Assembly (NCBI RefSeq): GCF_035967765.1
Contig: NZ_JAYWIT010000006.1
Strand: one strand, 5' to 3'
Origin: Conexibacter stalactiti
Lineage (GTDB): Bacteria > Actinomycetota > Thermoleophilia > Solirubrobacterales > Solirubrobacteraceae
DNA length: 64,000 nucleotides
A program made the translations under genes and the position numbers. Shown here piece by piece: positions 51,535 through 59,909 of the stretch (positions are counted from its first letter, which is position 1; each line of letters opens with the position of its first letter). Below the pieces are notes generated by a model. It had not been told where the DNA came from. It was given only the letters and a program-made list of their open reading frames with translations, and searched no databases.

Positions 51535-52674
51535 CTAGGACGCGTCGCGGAGGCGCTGCGCCTCAGGCAGCGCCTCGAGCTTCTTGAGCGTGTGGTTCTC
51601 GATCTGGCGGATCCGCTCGCGCGTGACGTTGAACGCGCGACCGACCTCCTCCAGCGTGCGCGGACGGCCTCCCCCGAGGCCGAAGCGCATCTCGATCACC
51701 TCGCGCTCGCGCTGCGGAAGGGCAGCGAGCGCGCGGCGCACGTTGTCGCGGCGGAGGTTCTCCGACGCCAGCTCGAACGGAGACTCGGCCGTCTGATCCT
51801 CGACGAAGTCGCCCAGCTCGGACTCCTCCTCCTCGCCGATCGGCTTCTCCAGCGAGACCGGCTGCTGGGCCATCCGCAGGATGTCGCGGACCTCCCTGAC
51901 GGTGCACTCCAGCTCCGCGGCGATCTCCTCAGGCGTCGGCTCGCGGCCGAGCGACTGCACGAGCTGACGCTCGACGTGCACGACCTTGTTGAGCTTCTCA
52001 ACCATGTGGACGGGGATTCGTATCGTCCGGCCCTTGTCGGCGATCGCGCGCGTGACGGCCTGGCGGATCCACCAGGTCGCGTACGTCGAGAACTTGAAGC
52101 CGCGACGATGGTCGAACTTCTCGACCGCCCGGATCAGACCGAGCGAGCCTTCCTGAATCAGGTCGAGGAACGTCAGCCCTCGGCCCAGGTACCCCTTCGC
52201 GATCGAGACGACGAGGCGCAGGTTGGCCTCGATCATCTGCTGCTTGGCCTGCATGTCACCGCGCTCGATGCGCTGCGCCAGCGAGACCTCCTGCTCGGCC
52301 GTCAGCAAGCTGACTCTGCCGATCGAACGCAGGTAGAGCCGCAGCGAGTCGAGGCTCGGCTCGACCGTGAGGTCGATCTCCGGGCGCTTCGACGCCGTCC
52401 CGCGACGCGTGTCCGGCCGCTCCCCCTCGGCGGTCCCCGCCGCCGAGACTGCCGGCTTGCCATCGGCCTCGACCACGTCGATGCCGTGCTCCTCCAGGTG
52501 CGCGTGCAGCTCCTGCACCTGTTCCTTCGTGACCTCCACCTCCTCCAAGGTGGTGGCGATCTCCTCGAACGTCAGGTATCCGCGTTCCTGACCTTCGGCG
52601 ATCAGCTGACGAAACTCCTCCATCTCCGCGATCGGAGCCTCATCCGCCAACAGAACTGCAGCCTTCTCCCTCAC
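51535..52674 (-). CDS. rpoD: Primary RNA polymerase sigma factor (sigma-70)
   Basis: Group 1 sigma factor of about 379 residues. A short region 1.1-like N-terminus (EEFRQLIAEGQERGYLTFEEI) is followed by an acidic/variable linker. Region 1.2 is SLRLYLRSIGRVSLLTAEQE; region 2 contains NLRLVVSIAKGYLGRGLTF and FKFSTYATWWIRQAVTRAI for -10 recognition and melting; region 3 is HMVEKLNKVV; region 4.2 carries the -35 helix-turn-helix TLEEVGRAFNVTRERIRQIE. The start is uncertain: GTG 52674 is used, ATG 52623 is possible; neither has a good ribosome site. It is divergent from folE2. This is probably the factor that reads the TTGACN/TANNNT promoters listed here. Confidence 0.93.
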   Translation of the reverse strand: MREKAAVLLADEAPIAEMEEFRQLIAEGQERGYLTFEEIATTLEEVEVTKEQVQELHAHLEEHGIDVVEADGKPAVSAAGTAEGERPDTRRGTASKRPEIDLTVEPSLDSLRLYLRSIGRVSLLTAEQEVSLAQRIERGDMQAKQQMIEANLRLVVSIAKGYLGRGLTFLDLIQEGSLGLIRAVEKFDHRRGFKFSTYATWWIRQAVTRAIADKGRTIRIPVHMVEKLNKVVHVERQLVQSLGREPTPEEIAAELECTVREVRDILRMAQQPVSLEKPIGEEEESELGDFVEDQTAESPFELASENLRRDNVRRALAALPQREREVIEMRFGLGGGRPRTLEEVGRAFNVTRERIRQIENHTLKKLEALPEAQRLRDAS

Positions 52675-52936
52675 GATGAGCTCGTTCCTCTTCGAGACGC
52701 GATTCGGACCCGCCAACCGGCAGGCCCCCCTCTCCTCAATGCACCTCGTAACTGAAACGCTACGTCCGCGACGGCAGTCGCGATGTGGCCGAGCCATGAC
52801 TCGCTCTCCCGCCCAGAGGCGTGGAGGCAGGCTTGCGGCCAGGTGCGGATTGATACCACATGATCCGCGCGATGCCCACCTCCGAGCGGTTGGCGAGGCG
52901 GCTGGGCCGACCCGCATCGCTACCCTTGCTGGCACG

Positions 52937-53938
52937 ATGTCCGACTCCAGCACCGTCAGCTACCAGGGCCCAGACGTCCAAGCTCAGCTCCCGCCGCTCG
53001 AGATCAGCCTCTCGCGCGTGGGCGTTACCGGCGTCGAGAAGGTCATCCGCATCAGGCAAGATGGCACCGAGCAGCTCTATTACGCCAGACTCGAGTGTTA
53101 CGTCGACCTCGGCCCGCAGCAGAAGGGCGCGCACATGTCGCGCTTCGAGGAGGTCGTCAACGAGGCGATCGGCGAGGTGATCCTCGGCGAGGCGACCTTC
53201 CGCGCCGAGACGCTGGCCCAGCACGTCGCCGAGCGCGTGCGCGAGCGCCAGGGCGCGCGCCGCGCGGAGGTCACGATCACCGCGCGCTACCCGGAGCACA
53301 AGCCGGCGCCCGTCTCCGGCATCAACACGCAGGAGATCTACACGCTGTTCGGCTCGGCCGTCGCCTCCGAGCGCGGGACGCGCCGCCTCGTCGGCGTCGC
53401 CGCCGCCGGCATGACCGCCTGCCCGTGCGCGCAGCAGCTCGTCCAGGGCGCCTCGCGCGAGCGGCTGCTCGCCGACGGCTTCAGCGAGGCCGAGGTCGAG
53501 CGGATCTTCGAGCACGTCCCCGTCGCGACGCACAACCAGCGCGGCCTCGGCACGCTCCACATCGGCCTGCCCGAGCACAGCGACGTCGACATCGACGCGC
53601 GCGTGCTGCTGGAGATCGTCGAGAACTCGATGTCGTCGGAGATCTACGAGCTGATGAAGCGCAGCGACGAGGGCGCGGTCGTCGAGAAGGCCCACCGCCG
53701 GCCCCGCTTCGTCGAGGACTGCGTGCGCGAGATGGTCAGAGGGGTCGTCGAGCGCTTCGGCCACCTCGGCGACGACACCTTCTTCTCCGCGCACCAGAAG
53801 AACCTCGAGACGATCCACCAGCACAACGTCGACGCGGAGCGCTTCGGCCTGCTCGGCGAGGTGCGCCGCGAGCTGGCGACCGGCGAGCACTCGCCGACGC
53901 ACGTCTCGCGCCGCGCCTGGCTGGACGGGACCGCTTAG
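52937..53938 (+). CDS. folE2: GTP cyclohydrolase FolE2 (type IB)
   Basis: GTP cyclohydrolase of the FolE2/MptA class, 333 residues. It converts GTP to 7,8-dihydroneopterin triphosphate at the start of folate synthesis and can use metals other than zinc. The metal-binding Cys region GMTACPCAQQLV and the conserved ECYVDLGPQQKGAHMSRF are present. The C-terminal HVPVATHNQRG with EIVENSMSSEIYELMKR matches the family. ATG 52937 begins a protein of the expected length; the frame is open upstream but without homology. It is divergent from rpoD and its stop overlaps that of pgsA by four bases. Confidence 0.92.
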   Translation: MSDSSTVSYQGPDVQAQLPPLEISLSRVGVTGVEKVIRIRQDGTEQLYYARLECYVDLGPQQKGAHMSRFEEVVNEAIGEVILGEATFRAETLAQHVAERVRERQGARRAEVTITARYPEHKPAPVSGINTQEIYTLFGSAVASERGTRRLVGVAAAGMTACPCAQQLVQGASRERLLADGFSEAEVERIFEHVPVATHNQRGLGTLHIGLPEHSDVDIDARVLLEIVENSMSSEIYELMKRSDEGAVVEKAHRRPRFVEDCVREMVRGVVERFGHLGDDTFFSAHQKNLETIHQHNVDAERFGLLGEVRRELATGEHSPTHVSRRAWLDGTA

Positions 53939-54507
53939 GCGCTCTCGGCGCCGCCGCGTCCCGCGGCGCGCGCTCTGTCGCGCGCGCCGAGCGTGCGGCG
54001 GAGGCCGAAGAAGTAGTCGGCGCCGGAGGCGACCGTGACCGCGACCGTCGCGTAGACGAGCAGGTCGACCCAGACGCCGCCGTCGGCCAGGATCAGCGCC
54101 ATCACCATCGCGATCTGGAAGCAGGTCTTCAGCTTCCCGAAGAAGCTCGCCGAGATCACGACGCCCTGCGAGGTCGCGGCCATCCGCAGCGCGGTGACGG
54201 CGAACTCGCGCGCGATGATCACCATCGCGACCCACGCGGCAACCCGTTCGAGCGAGACGAGCGCGACCAGCGCCGCGATGATCAGCAGCTTGTCGGCGAT
54301 CGGGTCCATCAGCTTGCCGAAGGTCGTGATCGCGTTGCGCGAGCGGGCCAGATAGCCGTCGAGCATGTCGGTCAGCGAAGCGGCGGCGAAGACGACCGCC
54401 GCCCACAGATCGCCGTTCGGCGTCTCGCCGAGCAGCGCGACGACGAGCACCGGCACCAGCAGGATGCGCAGGACCGTCAGGACGTTGGGGACGTTGACCG
54501 GGAACAT
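53935..54507 (-). CDS. pgsA: Phosphatidylglycerophosphate synthase-like CDP-alcohol phosphatidyltransferase
   Basis: Membrane enzyme of 190 residues that transfers a phosphatidyl group from CDP-diacylglycerol to an alcohol, most likely glycerol-3-phosphate. The signature D-G-x2-A-R-x8-G-x3-D-x3-D is complete in DMLDGYLARSRNAITTFGKL then MDPIADK. N-terminal VPNVLTVLRILLVP is typical of PgsA. Four to five membrane helices are predicted. ATG 54507 is 15 bases downstream of the ABC permease stop, so the three genes (ATPase, permease, pgsA) may be cotranscribed. Confidence 0.9.
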   Translation of the reverse strand: MFPVNVPNVLTVLRILLVPVLVVALLGETPNGDLWAAVVFAAASLTDMLDGYLARSRNAITTFGKLMDPIADKLLIIAALVALVSLERVAAWVAMVIIAREFAVTALRMAATSQGVVISASFFGKLKTCFQIAMVMALILADGGVWVDLLVYATVAVTVASGADYFFGLRRTLGARDRARAAGRGGAESA

Positions 54508-54522
54508 CTCGCCCCCGGCAGG

Positions 54523-55341
54523 CTACGCCTTCAGCTTCCGTCCTGTGCTGAACAGCCAGCTGCTCCAGGCGACCATCACCGCGGCCAGCGCCGCCATCAC
54601 GCCGAGTGACAGCCACACCGACACGTCGCTGACGCCGAGGAAGCCGTAGCGGACGGCGTTGATGACGAAGAACAGCGGGTTGACGTGCGAGATCTCCTGC
54701 CACGGCGACGGCAGCGTGTCGACCGAGTAGAAGGTCCCGCCGAGGAAGCTGAGCGGCACGATCACGATGTTCTGCACGAAGCTGGCGTGGTCCCACGACT
54801 GCGCGTAGACGCCGACGATCACGCCCAGCGACGAGAACAGCACGAGCGCGAGGAAGACCGCCAGCACCAGCTCGAGCGGATGCTCGACCGGGACCGAGAC
54901 GACCGGCAGCGCCAGCAGCACCAGCGCGATCGCGATCAGCAGCGCCCGCACCGCGCCGCCGAGCGAGAGGCCGAGGTTGACCTCCCAGCTCTTCATCGGC
55001 GAGGCGAGCACGTCGTTGATGTAGCGGTCGAAGCGCGCCTGGAAGACCGACGAGCTGTTGTTCGAGTAGGCCGCCTGGACCATCGCCATCGTGACGAGGC
55101 CCGGCACGATGAAGACGTCGTAGTCGACCCCCTCGACGCCGCTGATGCGGCTGCCGAGCGAGAGGCCGAAGACGAGGATGAAGAGGAACGACGAGACGAC
55201 CGGGGCGGCGATCGTCTGCTGCCACAGCTTCAGGACGCGGTTGACCTCACGGCCGCTGAGCGCGATCAGGCCGCGATGGCGGTCGGCCAGCGAGCCAGTC
55301 GGAGCGGTCGCCTCGGCGGAGGCCGGATCGATCGCGCTCAT
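54523..55341 (-). CDS. ABC-2 type exporter permease
   Basis: Membrane subunit of 272 residues with six predicted helices, ABC-2 (DrrB/NodJ-like) family. Conserved elements are VNRVLKLWQQTIAAPVV at the start, FIVPGLVTMAMVQAAYSNN, RFDRYINDVLASPM and the late PLSFLGGTFYSVDTLP. With the adjacent ATPase it forms an exporter for lipids, polysaccharide or drugs; the DrrB-like layout is often an antibiotic or lipid exporter. Its ATG overlaps the ATPase stop by four bases. Confidence 0.92.
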   Translation of the reverse strand: MSAIDPASAEATAPTGSLADRHRGLIALSGREVNRVLKLWQQTIAAPVVSSFLFILVFGLSLGSRISGVEGVDYDVFIVPGLVTMAMVQAAYSNNSSSVFQARFDRYINDVLASPMKSWEVNLGLSLGGAVRALLIAIALVLLALPVVSVPVEHPLELVLAVFLALVLFSSLGVIVGVYAQSWDHASFVQNIVIVPLSFLGGTFYSVDTLPSPWQEISHVNPLFFVINAVRYGFLGVSDVSVWLSLGVMAALAAVMVAWSSWLFSTGRKLKA

Positions 55342-56084
55342 GCGGCCGCCGCCATCGCCTTGACGTAGACGTCGGCGAGAGTCTCGACGCCGTAGTGGGC
55401 GCGCAGCCCGTCGGCGGAGTCGCGCGCGAGCAGTCTGCCGCCTCTGATCAGCGCGATCTCGTTGCACAGCTCCTCGGCCTCTTCGAGGTAGTGCGTCGTC
55501 AGCAGCACCGTCGTGCCCTCGCCGTGCAGCCGGCGGATGTACTGCCACAGGTCGAGCCGCAGCTCGAAGTCGACGCCGGCGGTCGGCTCGTCGAGGATCA
55601 GCAACGGCGGCTCGTGCATCAGCGCGCGGGCGATCAGCAGGCGCCGGCGCATGCCGCCCGACAGCTTCGGCGCGCGCGTCTTCGCCTTCCCGCTGAGGTC
55701 CATGATCTCCATCATCTCGGCGGCGCGGCGCTTCGCGTGCGCGCGGCTCATCCCGTAGTAGCCGCCGTGGTAGAGGAGCGTCTCCTCGACGTCGAGGAAG
55801 CGGTCGAGGTTGATGTCCTGCTCGGCGAGGCCGATCAGTCTGCGCGCCTCGGCGACGCGGTGGTCGCGGCCGAAGATGCGGATCTCGCCGCCGGTCGTGC
55901 GGATCAGGTTGCAGACGGCGCTGATGAGCGTCGTCTTGCCCGCGCCGTTCGGGCCGAGCAGCCCGAAGAACTCGCCGGCCGGGACGGTCATGTCGAAGCC
56001 TTCGAGCGCGAGGAAGCCGTCGTCGTAGCGCTTCGTCAGCCCGCGCAGCTCCAGCGCGGGCACAGAGGTGGTTGCGTGCTCCAT
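55338..56084 (-). CDS. ABC-2 type exporter ATPase
   Basis: ATPase subunit of 248 residues. Walker A GPNGAGKTT, Q-loop AEQDINLDRF, signature LSGGMRRRLLIARAL, Walker B LLILDEPTAG and switch His in LTTHYLEEAEELC are all intact, of the DrrA/CcmA type. ATG 56084 has a 12-bp palindrome immediately upstream; the frame extends beyond but homology begins here. It is the first gene of an ATPase-permease-pgsA group and divergent from the alcohol dehydrogenase gene. Confidence 0.93.
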   Translation of the reverse strand: MEHATTSVPALELRGLTKRYDDGFLALEGFDMTVPAGEFFGLLGPNGAGKTTLISAVCNLIRTTGGEIRIFGRDHRVAEARRLIGLAEQDINLDRFLDVEETLLYHGGYYGMSRAHAKRRAAEMMEIMDLSGKAKTRAPKLSGGMRRRLLIARALMHEPPLLILDEPTAGVDFELRLDLWQYIRRLHGEGTTVLLTTHYLEEAEELCNEIALIRGGRLLARDSADGLRAHYGVETLADVYVKAMAAAA

Positions 56085-56085
56085 C

Positions 56086-56097
56086 ACCTTCGAAGGT
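56086..56097. promoter_or_regulatory. 12-bp perfect palindrome at exporter start codon
   Basis: ACCTTCGAAGGT lies one base before the ATG of the exporter ATPase gene and includes its AAGGT ribosome-site-like bases. It could be an operator or a translation-blocking hairpin. Confidence 0.4.
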
Positions 56098-56187
56098 AGA
56101 CGATCGGCCGTCGGCGATCCGGCCGCTTTTCCCCACCAGATCGGTCGAGAACGACGCGCCGGTGGCGTAACGCGCGTCGGCGGCGGG

Positions 56188-56193
56188 GATGCT
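56188..56193 (+). promoter_or_regulatory. -10-like element before alcohol dehydrogenase
   Basis: GATGCT ends six bases before the GTG at 56200, the same NATGCT-N6-start pattern as at 16531 and 43597. No -35 is evident. Confidence 0.35.
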
Positions 56194-56199
56194 CGTCCC

Positions 56200-57201
56200 G
56201 TGCGCGCGATGGTGCTCGACTCGCCCGGCCGGCCGCTGCGCGCGGCCGAGCTGCCCGACCCGCGGCCGGGAGCGGGCGACCTGCTGCTGCGCGTGCGCGC
56301 CTGCGGGGTCTGCCGCACCGACCTGCACCTGCGCGACGACGAGCTGGACGCCGGCCACCTGCCGCTCGTGCTCGGCCACCAGATCGTCGGCGAGGTGGTG
56401 GCGGCCGGCGCGGAGGTCGCCGGGGCGCGCCGCGCGCAGATCGGGTCGCGCGTCGGCGTGCCGTGGCTGGGCTGGACCTGCGGCCGCTGCCGCTACTGCA
56501 CCAGCGGCCGCGAGAACCTCTGCGCGCAGGCGCGCTTCACCGGCTGCGACCGCGATGGCGGCTACGCCGAGCTGACCGTCGCCGACGCCCGCTTCTGCTT
56601 CCCGCTGCCCGACGCGGCGGCGGTGACCGACGTCCAGCTCGCGCCGCTGCTGTGCGCCGGCCTGATCGGCTACCGCGCGCTGCGGATGGCCGGCGACGCC
56701 GAGCGGCTGGGGCTGTACGGCTTCGGCGCGGCCGCGCATCTGATCTGCCAGGTGGCCGTGCACGAGGGCCGCGAGGTCTTCGCGTTCACGCGCGAGGACG
56801 ACCGCGTCGGCCAGCGCTTCGCGCGCGAGCTGGGCGCCGTCTGGGCCGGCGGCAGCGCCGAACGACCGCCCGAGGAGCTCGACGCGGCGCTGATCTTCGC
56901 GCCCGTCGGCGCGCTCGTGCCGCTGGCGCTGCGGGCCGTCGCGCGCGGCGGCACCGTCGTCTGCGCCGGCATCCACATGAGCGACATCCCCTCGTTCCCC
57001 TACGTCGATCTGTGGGGCGAACGGACGCTCAGATCGGTCGCCAACCTCACGCGCAACGACGGCGAGGAGTTCCTCGCGCTCGCGCCGCACGTGCCGCTGC
57101 GGACCGCCGTCACGACCTATCCGCTGGAGGCGGCCGAGCAGGCGCTCGCCGACCTGCGCGCGGGCGCCTTCGAGGGCGCGGCGGTGCTGGAGATCGCCTG
57201 A
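56200..57201 (+). CDS. Zinc-dependent alcohol dehydrogenase
   Basis: Medium-chain dehydrogenase of 333 residues from GTG 56200 (ATG 56209 is an alternative). The catalytic zinc site is CGVCRTDLH with GHQIVGEV; the four structural-zinc cysteines are in CGRCRYCTSGRENLC. The nucleotide fold begins GLYGFGAAAHLICQ. The sequence type (AVTTYPLEAAEQALADLRAG, GIHMSDIPSFPY) matches the AdhA-like subgroup of zinc alcohol dehydrogenases in mycobacteria. It oxidises alcohols or reduces aldehydes with NAD(H). It is 68 bases upstream of clpP on the same strand but that gene has its own ribosome site. Confidence 0.92.
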   Translation: MRAMVLDSPGRPLRAAELPDPRPGAGDLLLRVRACGVCRTDLHLRDDELDAGHLPLVLGHQIVGEVVAAGAEVAGARRAQIGSRVGVPWLGWTCGRCRYCTSGRENLCAQARFTGCDRDGGYAELTVADARFCFPLPDAAAVTDVQLAPLLCAGLIGYRALRMAGDAERLGLYGFGAAAHLICQVAVHEGREVFAFTREDDRVGQRFARELGAVWAGGSAERPPEELDAALIFAPVGALVPLALRAVARGGTVVCAGIHMSDIPSFPYVDLWGERTLRSVANLTRNDGEEFLALAPHVPLRTAVTTYPLEAAEQALADLRAGAFEGAAVLEIA

Positions 57202-57269
57202 GCGCGCGATCTGCCAGAGTTGACGCGCAGTCCTTTACCGCCGCGCCACCAAGGAGGTCCGATCCGCAC

Positions 57270-57851
57270 ATGCCCCTCGTCCCGATGGTCATCGAGCGCA
57301 CCGCGCGCGGCGAGCGCGAGTTCGACATCTACAGCCGTCTGCTCAACGAGCGGATCATCTTTCTCGGCACCGCCGTCGACGACCAGGTCGCGAACCTGAT
57401 CGTCGCCCAGCTGCTGCATCTCGAGTCGAGCGATCCCGACAAGGACATCTCGATCTACATCAACTCGCCGGGCGGCTCGATCTACGCCGGCCTGGCGATC
57501 TACGACACGATGCAGTTCATCAAGCCCGACGTGCAGACGATCTGCGTCGGGATCGCGATGTCGATGGGCTCGCTGCTGCTGATGGGCGGGGCGAGAGGCA
57601 AGCGCATGTCGCTGCCCAACAGCCGCATCCTGATCCACCAGCCCTCCGCGGGCTTCGAGGGCCAGTCGACGGACATCGAGATCCACGCGAACGAGATCCT
57701 CAAGACGCGCAAGCGGATCGACGAGATCTACGCGCACCACACGGGTCAGCCCGAGGAGAGAGTGCACGTCGACATGGAGCGCGACCGCTTCTTCAAGCCG
57801 GACGAGGCCGTCGAGTACGGCCTGATCGACCGCGTCATCCACAAGCACTGA
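57270..57851 (+). CDS. clpP: ATP-dependent Clp protease proteolytic subunit
   Basis: ClpP serine protease of 193 residues. The catalytic triad is complete: Ser in IAMSMGSLLL, His in ILIHQPSAG and Asp in MERDRFFKP. The central NSPGGSIYAGLAIYDTM and MSLPNSR blocks match the family. Typical AASMG is AMSMG here, a substitution next to the nucleophile. ATG 57270 follows AAGGAGGT. It works with ClpX or ClpC to degrade unfolded or tagged proteins. Actinobacteria often carry two clpP genes in tandem; here only one is present, so another copy may lie elsewhere. Confidence 0.95.
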   Translation: MPLVPMVIERTARGEREFDIYSRLLNERIIFLGTAVDDQVANLIVAQLLHLESSDPDKDISIYINSPGGSIYAGLAIYDTMQFIKPDVQTICVGIAMSMGSLLLMGGARGKRMSLPNSRILIHQPSAGFEGQSTDIEIHANEILKTRKRIDEIYAHHTGQPEERVHVDMERDRFFKPDEAVEYGLIDRVIHKH

Positions 57852-57863
57852 CGGCCTGAGCGC

Positions 57864-57886
57864 CGGCCGCCGCGTCGCGGCGGCCG
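57864..57886. terminator. Bidirectional hairpin between clpP and FAH gene
   Basis: A 9-bp stem (57864-57872 with 57878-57886) with a five-base loop in the 45-base gap between two convergent genes. No U-run on either strand, so activity is uncertain. Confidence 0.45.
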
Positions 57887-57896
57887 CCTTCCGCGC

Positions 57897-58697
57897 CTAC
57901 GCGATCGTGTGCTCGATCGCGCCGAGGCGCTCGATCTCGATCCGCACGACGTCGCCGTCGGCGAGCAGACGCGGCGGATGCATGTGCTCGCCGACGCCGC
58001 TCGGCGTCCCCGTCAGGATCAGGTCGCCGGGCTCCAGCGTGATCGTCTCCGCGATGAAGTCGACGAGCGCACGGCAGCCGAAGATCAGGTCCGACGTGCG
58101 CGAGTCCTGGCGCGGCTCGCCGTTGACCCAGCTGCGGATGCGGAGGTCCTCGGCCGCCGCCACCGGCAGCTCGTCGACCGTCGTGATCCACGGCCCCCAC
58201 GGGCAGAAGGTGTCGGCGCCCTTCGCGCGCGTCCATTGCGGCTCGCTGCGCTGCAGGTCGCGCGCGCTGACGTCGTCGGCGACCGCGAAGCCGGCGATCT
58301 CGCCGCCGCCGCCGAGCACGATCGCCAGCTCGGCCTCGTAGTCGAGCCGCTGCACGATCGCCGGGCGGCGGACCGGGCCGCTCGGCGGCGCCGAGGCGCT
58401 CGGCGGCTTCGTGAAGACGATCGGTCTTCTCGGCTGCTCGCGACCGCTCTCGGCAGCGTGCGCGGCGTAGTTGAGGCCGATCCCGAAGATCGCCCGCGGC
58501 TGCGGCACCGGCGCCAGCAGGCTCACGTCGGCGAGCGCCCAGTCCGGCCCCGCCGCCGGCGTACGATCGCCGCTGGCGAGCCAGTGGCGCACGCCGTCGG
58601 GCGCCGGCTGGGCGGAGAACGCGACGATGCGGTCGTCGCGCACCTCGCCGGCGAGCGGCAGGTCGACGCCCGGGGGCAGGAAGGTGGCGAGCTTCAT
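57897..58697 (-). CDS. Fumarylacetoacetate hydrolase family protein
   Basis: Metal-dependent FAH-superfamily enzyme of 266 residues. Conserved elements are IGLNYAAHAAE, the metal-ligand region LDYEAELAIVLG, GFAVADDVSARDLQ, KGADTFCPWGPWI and GDLILTGTPSGVG. Members hydrolyse or decarboxylate dicarbonyl compounds (2-hydroxyhepta-2,4-diene-1,7-dioate isomerase, oxaloacetate decarboxylase, acylpyruvase). The exact reaction is not determinable. ATG 58697 has a leaderless -10 six bases upstream. It is convergent with clpP. Confidence 0.92.
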   Translation of the reverse strand: MKLATFLPPGVDLPLAGEVRDDRIVAFSAQPAPDGVRHWLASGDRTPAAGPDWALADVSLLAPVPQPRAIFGIGLNYAAHAAESGREQPRRPIVFTKPPSASAPPSGPVRRPAIVQRLDYEAELAIVLGGGGEIAGFAVADDVSARDLQRSEPQWTRAKGADTFCPWGPWITTVDELPVAAAEDLRIRSWVNGEPRQDSRTSDLIFGCRALVDFIAETITLEPGDLILTGTPSGVGEHMHPPRLLADGDVVRIEIERLGAIEHTIA

Positions 58698-58703
58698 GGT
58701 GGG

Positions 58704-58709
58704 AGCCTA
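58704..58709 (-). promoter_or_regulatory. -10 element for leaderless FAH gene
   Basis: Minus strand TAGGCT (TANNNT) ends six bases before the ATG at 58697, which lacks a Shine-Dalgarno. No clear -35. Confidence 0.5.
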
Positions 58710-58741
58710 GAGGGTCACTGCCGCGGCGAGCAGGGCGCGCG

Positions 58742-59899
58742 CTAGATCGAGAGCGCCACCCACAGGGCGGTGGTGCCGAGCAGCAGGCCGGGCACGACGG
58801 TCGCGACTCCCAGGCGCAGGAAGGTGCGCCATTCCGGCGCGTCGCCACGAGCTCTGCGCAGGACCCGCTTCCACAGCAGCGTCGCCAGCGACCCGGTCCA
58901 GGTCAGGTTCGGCCCGACGTTGACGCCGATCAGCGCGGCCAGCAGCGGGCCGGTGCCGCGGTCGGCCAGTATCGGCAGCAGGATCAGCGTCGCGGGCAGG
59001 TTGTTGATCGCGTTCGCCAGCAGGGCCGCGACGGCGGTCACGCCGAGCAGCGCAAGCAGCCCGTCGCCGCGCGGCACGATCGCGTCGACGGCGGTGTCGA
59101 GCCCGAGCGACAGCGCGATCGCGACGGCGACGCCGAGCGCCAGCACCCCGAGCAGGAAGCCGGGGCTGGCGGCGTGCAGCAGCGCGGCCGGCGAGGTGCG
59201 CCGCGTCGCGAGCGCGGGGACGGCGAGCACGAGCGCGCCGGCCGCCGCGATCCAGGCCGGGTCGACGCCGAGCGGCGTGCTGAGCACGAAGCCAGCGAGC
59301 GTCGCCAGCACGACCGTCGCCGCGAGCGCCGGCGAGCCGCCGCGGTCGCCCTCATGGCCCGGGGCGCCGGCGCCGCCCGTGCCGCGTGGTGGCGCCAGCG
59401 CCGCGGCCGGCACGCGTTCGGCGGCCACCGCCAGGTCGGCGGCGAAGAAGCGCCGGAAGACGACCCACTCGACCGCGATCACCGTCAGCCACGGCAGCGC
59501 CATCAGCGCGGTGAACTCGAGGAAGCCGATGTCGGCCGTGTGGAAGGCGAGCAGGTTCGTCAGGTTGGAGACCGGCAGCAGCAGCGACGCCGCGTTGGCG
59601 AGGTGGACGCAGGCGTAGACGTGCGGGCGCTGCGGCAGCCGCAGCAGCGCCGCGCTGCTCAGCACGACCGGCGTCAGCAGCACCACCGTCGCGTCGAGCC
59701 CCAGCACCGCCGTGACCGCCGCGGCGAGCGCGAAGACGAGCGCCAGCAGCCTGCGTGCGCCGCCGTCGGAGTGGGCGGCCAGCAGCCGCCCCGCCGCCGC
59801 GAACAGCCCTTCGCGCTCGCACAGGTGACCGAGCACGAGCACGGCGGCGAGAAAGCCGAGCGTCGGGGCGAGGGTGTGGACCTCGTCAGCGACGCTCAC
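58742..59899 (-). CDS. ArsB/NhaD-type membrane transporter
   Basis: Membrane transporter of 385 residues with ten or more predicted helices, of the ArsB/CitM ion transporter superfamily. Recognisable elements are GLDATVVLLTPVVLSSAALL and ANAINNLPATLILLPIL. The C-terminal NVGPNLTWTGSLATLLWKRV is the hallmark arsenite-efflux-type motif. A hydrophilic loop rich in Gly/Ala/Pro (about 180-205) splits the two halves. Arsenite export is plausible, but no arsC or arsR is nearby, so another anion is possible. The start is ten bases after the UspA-like gene's stop. Confidence 0.88.
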   Translation of the reverse strand: MSVADEVHTLAPTLGFLAAVLVLGHLCEREGLFAAAGRLLAAHSDGGARRLLALVFALAAAVTAVLGLDATVVLLTPVVLSSAALLRLPQRPHVYACVHLANAASLLLPVSNLTNLLAFHTADIGFLEFTALMALPWLTVIAVEWVVFRRFFAADLAVAAERVPAAALAPPRGTGGAGAPGHEGDRGGSPALAATVVLATLAGFVLSTPLGVDPAWIAAAGALVLAVPALATRRTSPAALLHAASPGFLLGVLALGVAVAIALSLGLDTAVDAIVPRGDGLLALLGVTAVAALLANAINNLPATLILLPILADRGTGPLLAALIGVNVGPNLTWTGSLATLLWKRVLRRARGDAPEWRTFLRLGVATVVPGLLLGTTALWVALSI

Positions 59900-59909
59900 A
59901 AGCGGAGCT

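Noticed and set aside
51299..51538. Plus-strand frame over tRNA-Tyr
   Set aside because: It crosses the tRNA and its terminator; the peptide has no features of a real protein.
52675..52936. Upstream extension of folE2 or of the sigma factor
   Set aside because: Residues outside the chosen starts show no family homology; this is a divergent promoter region.
57270..57851. Catalytically dead ClpP
   Set aside because: AASMG is AMSMG, but the nucleophile Ser, the His and the Asp are all in place.
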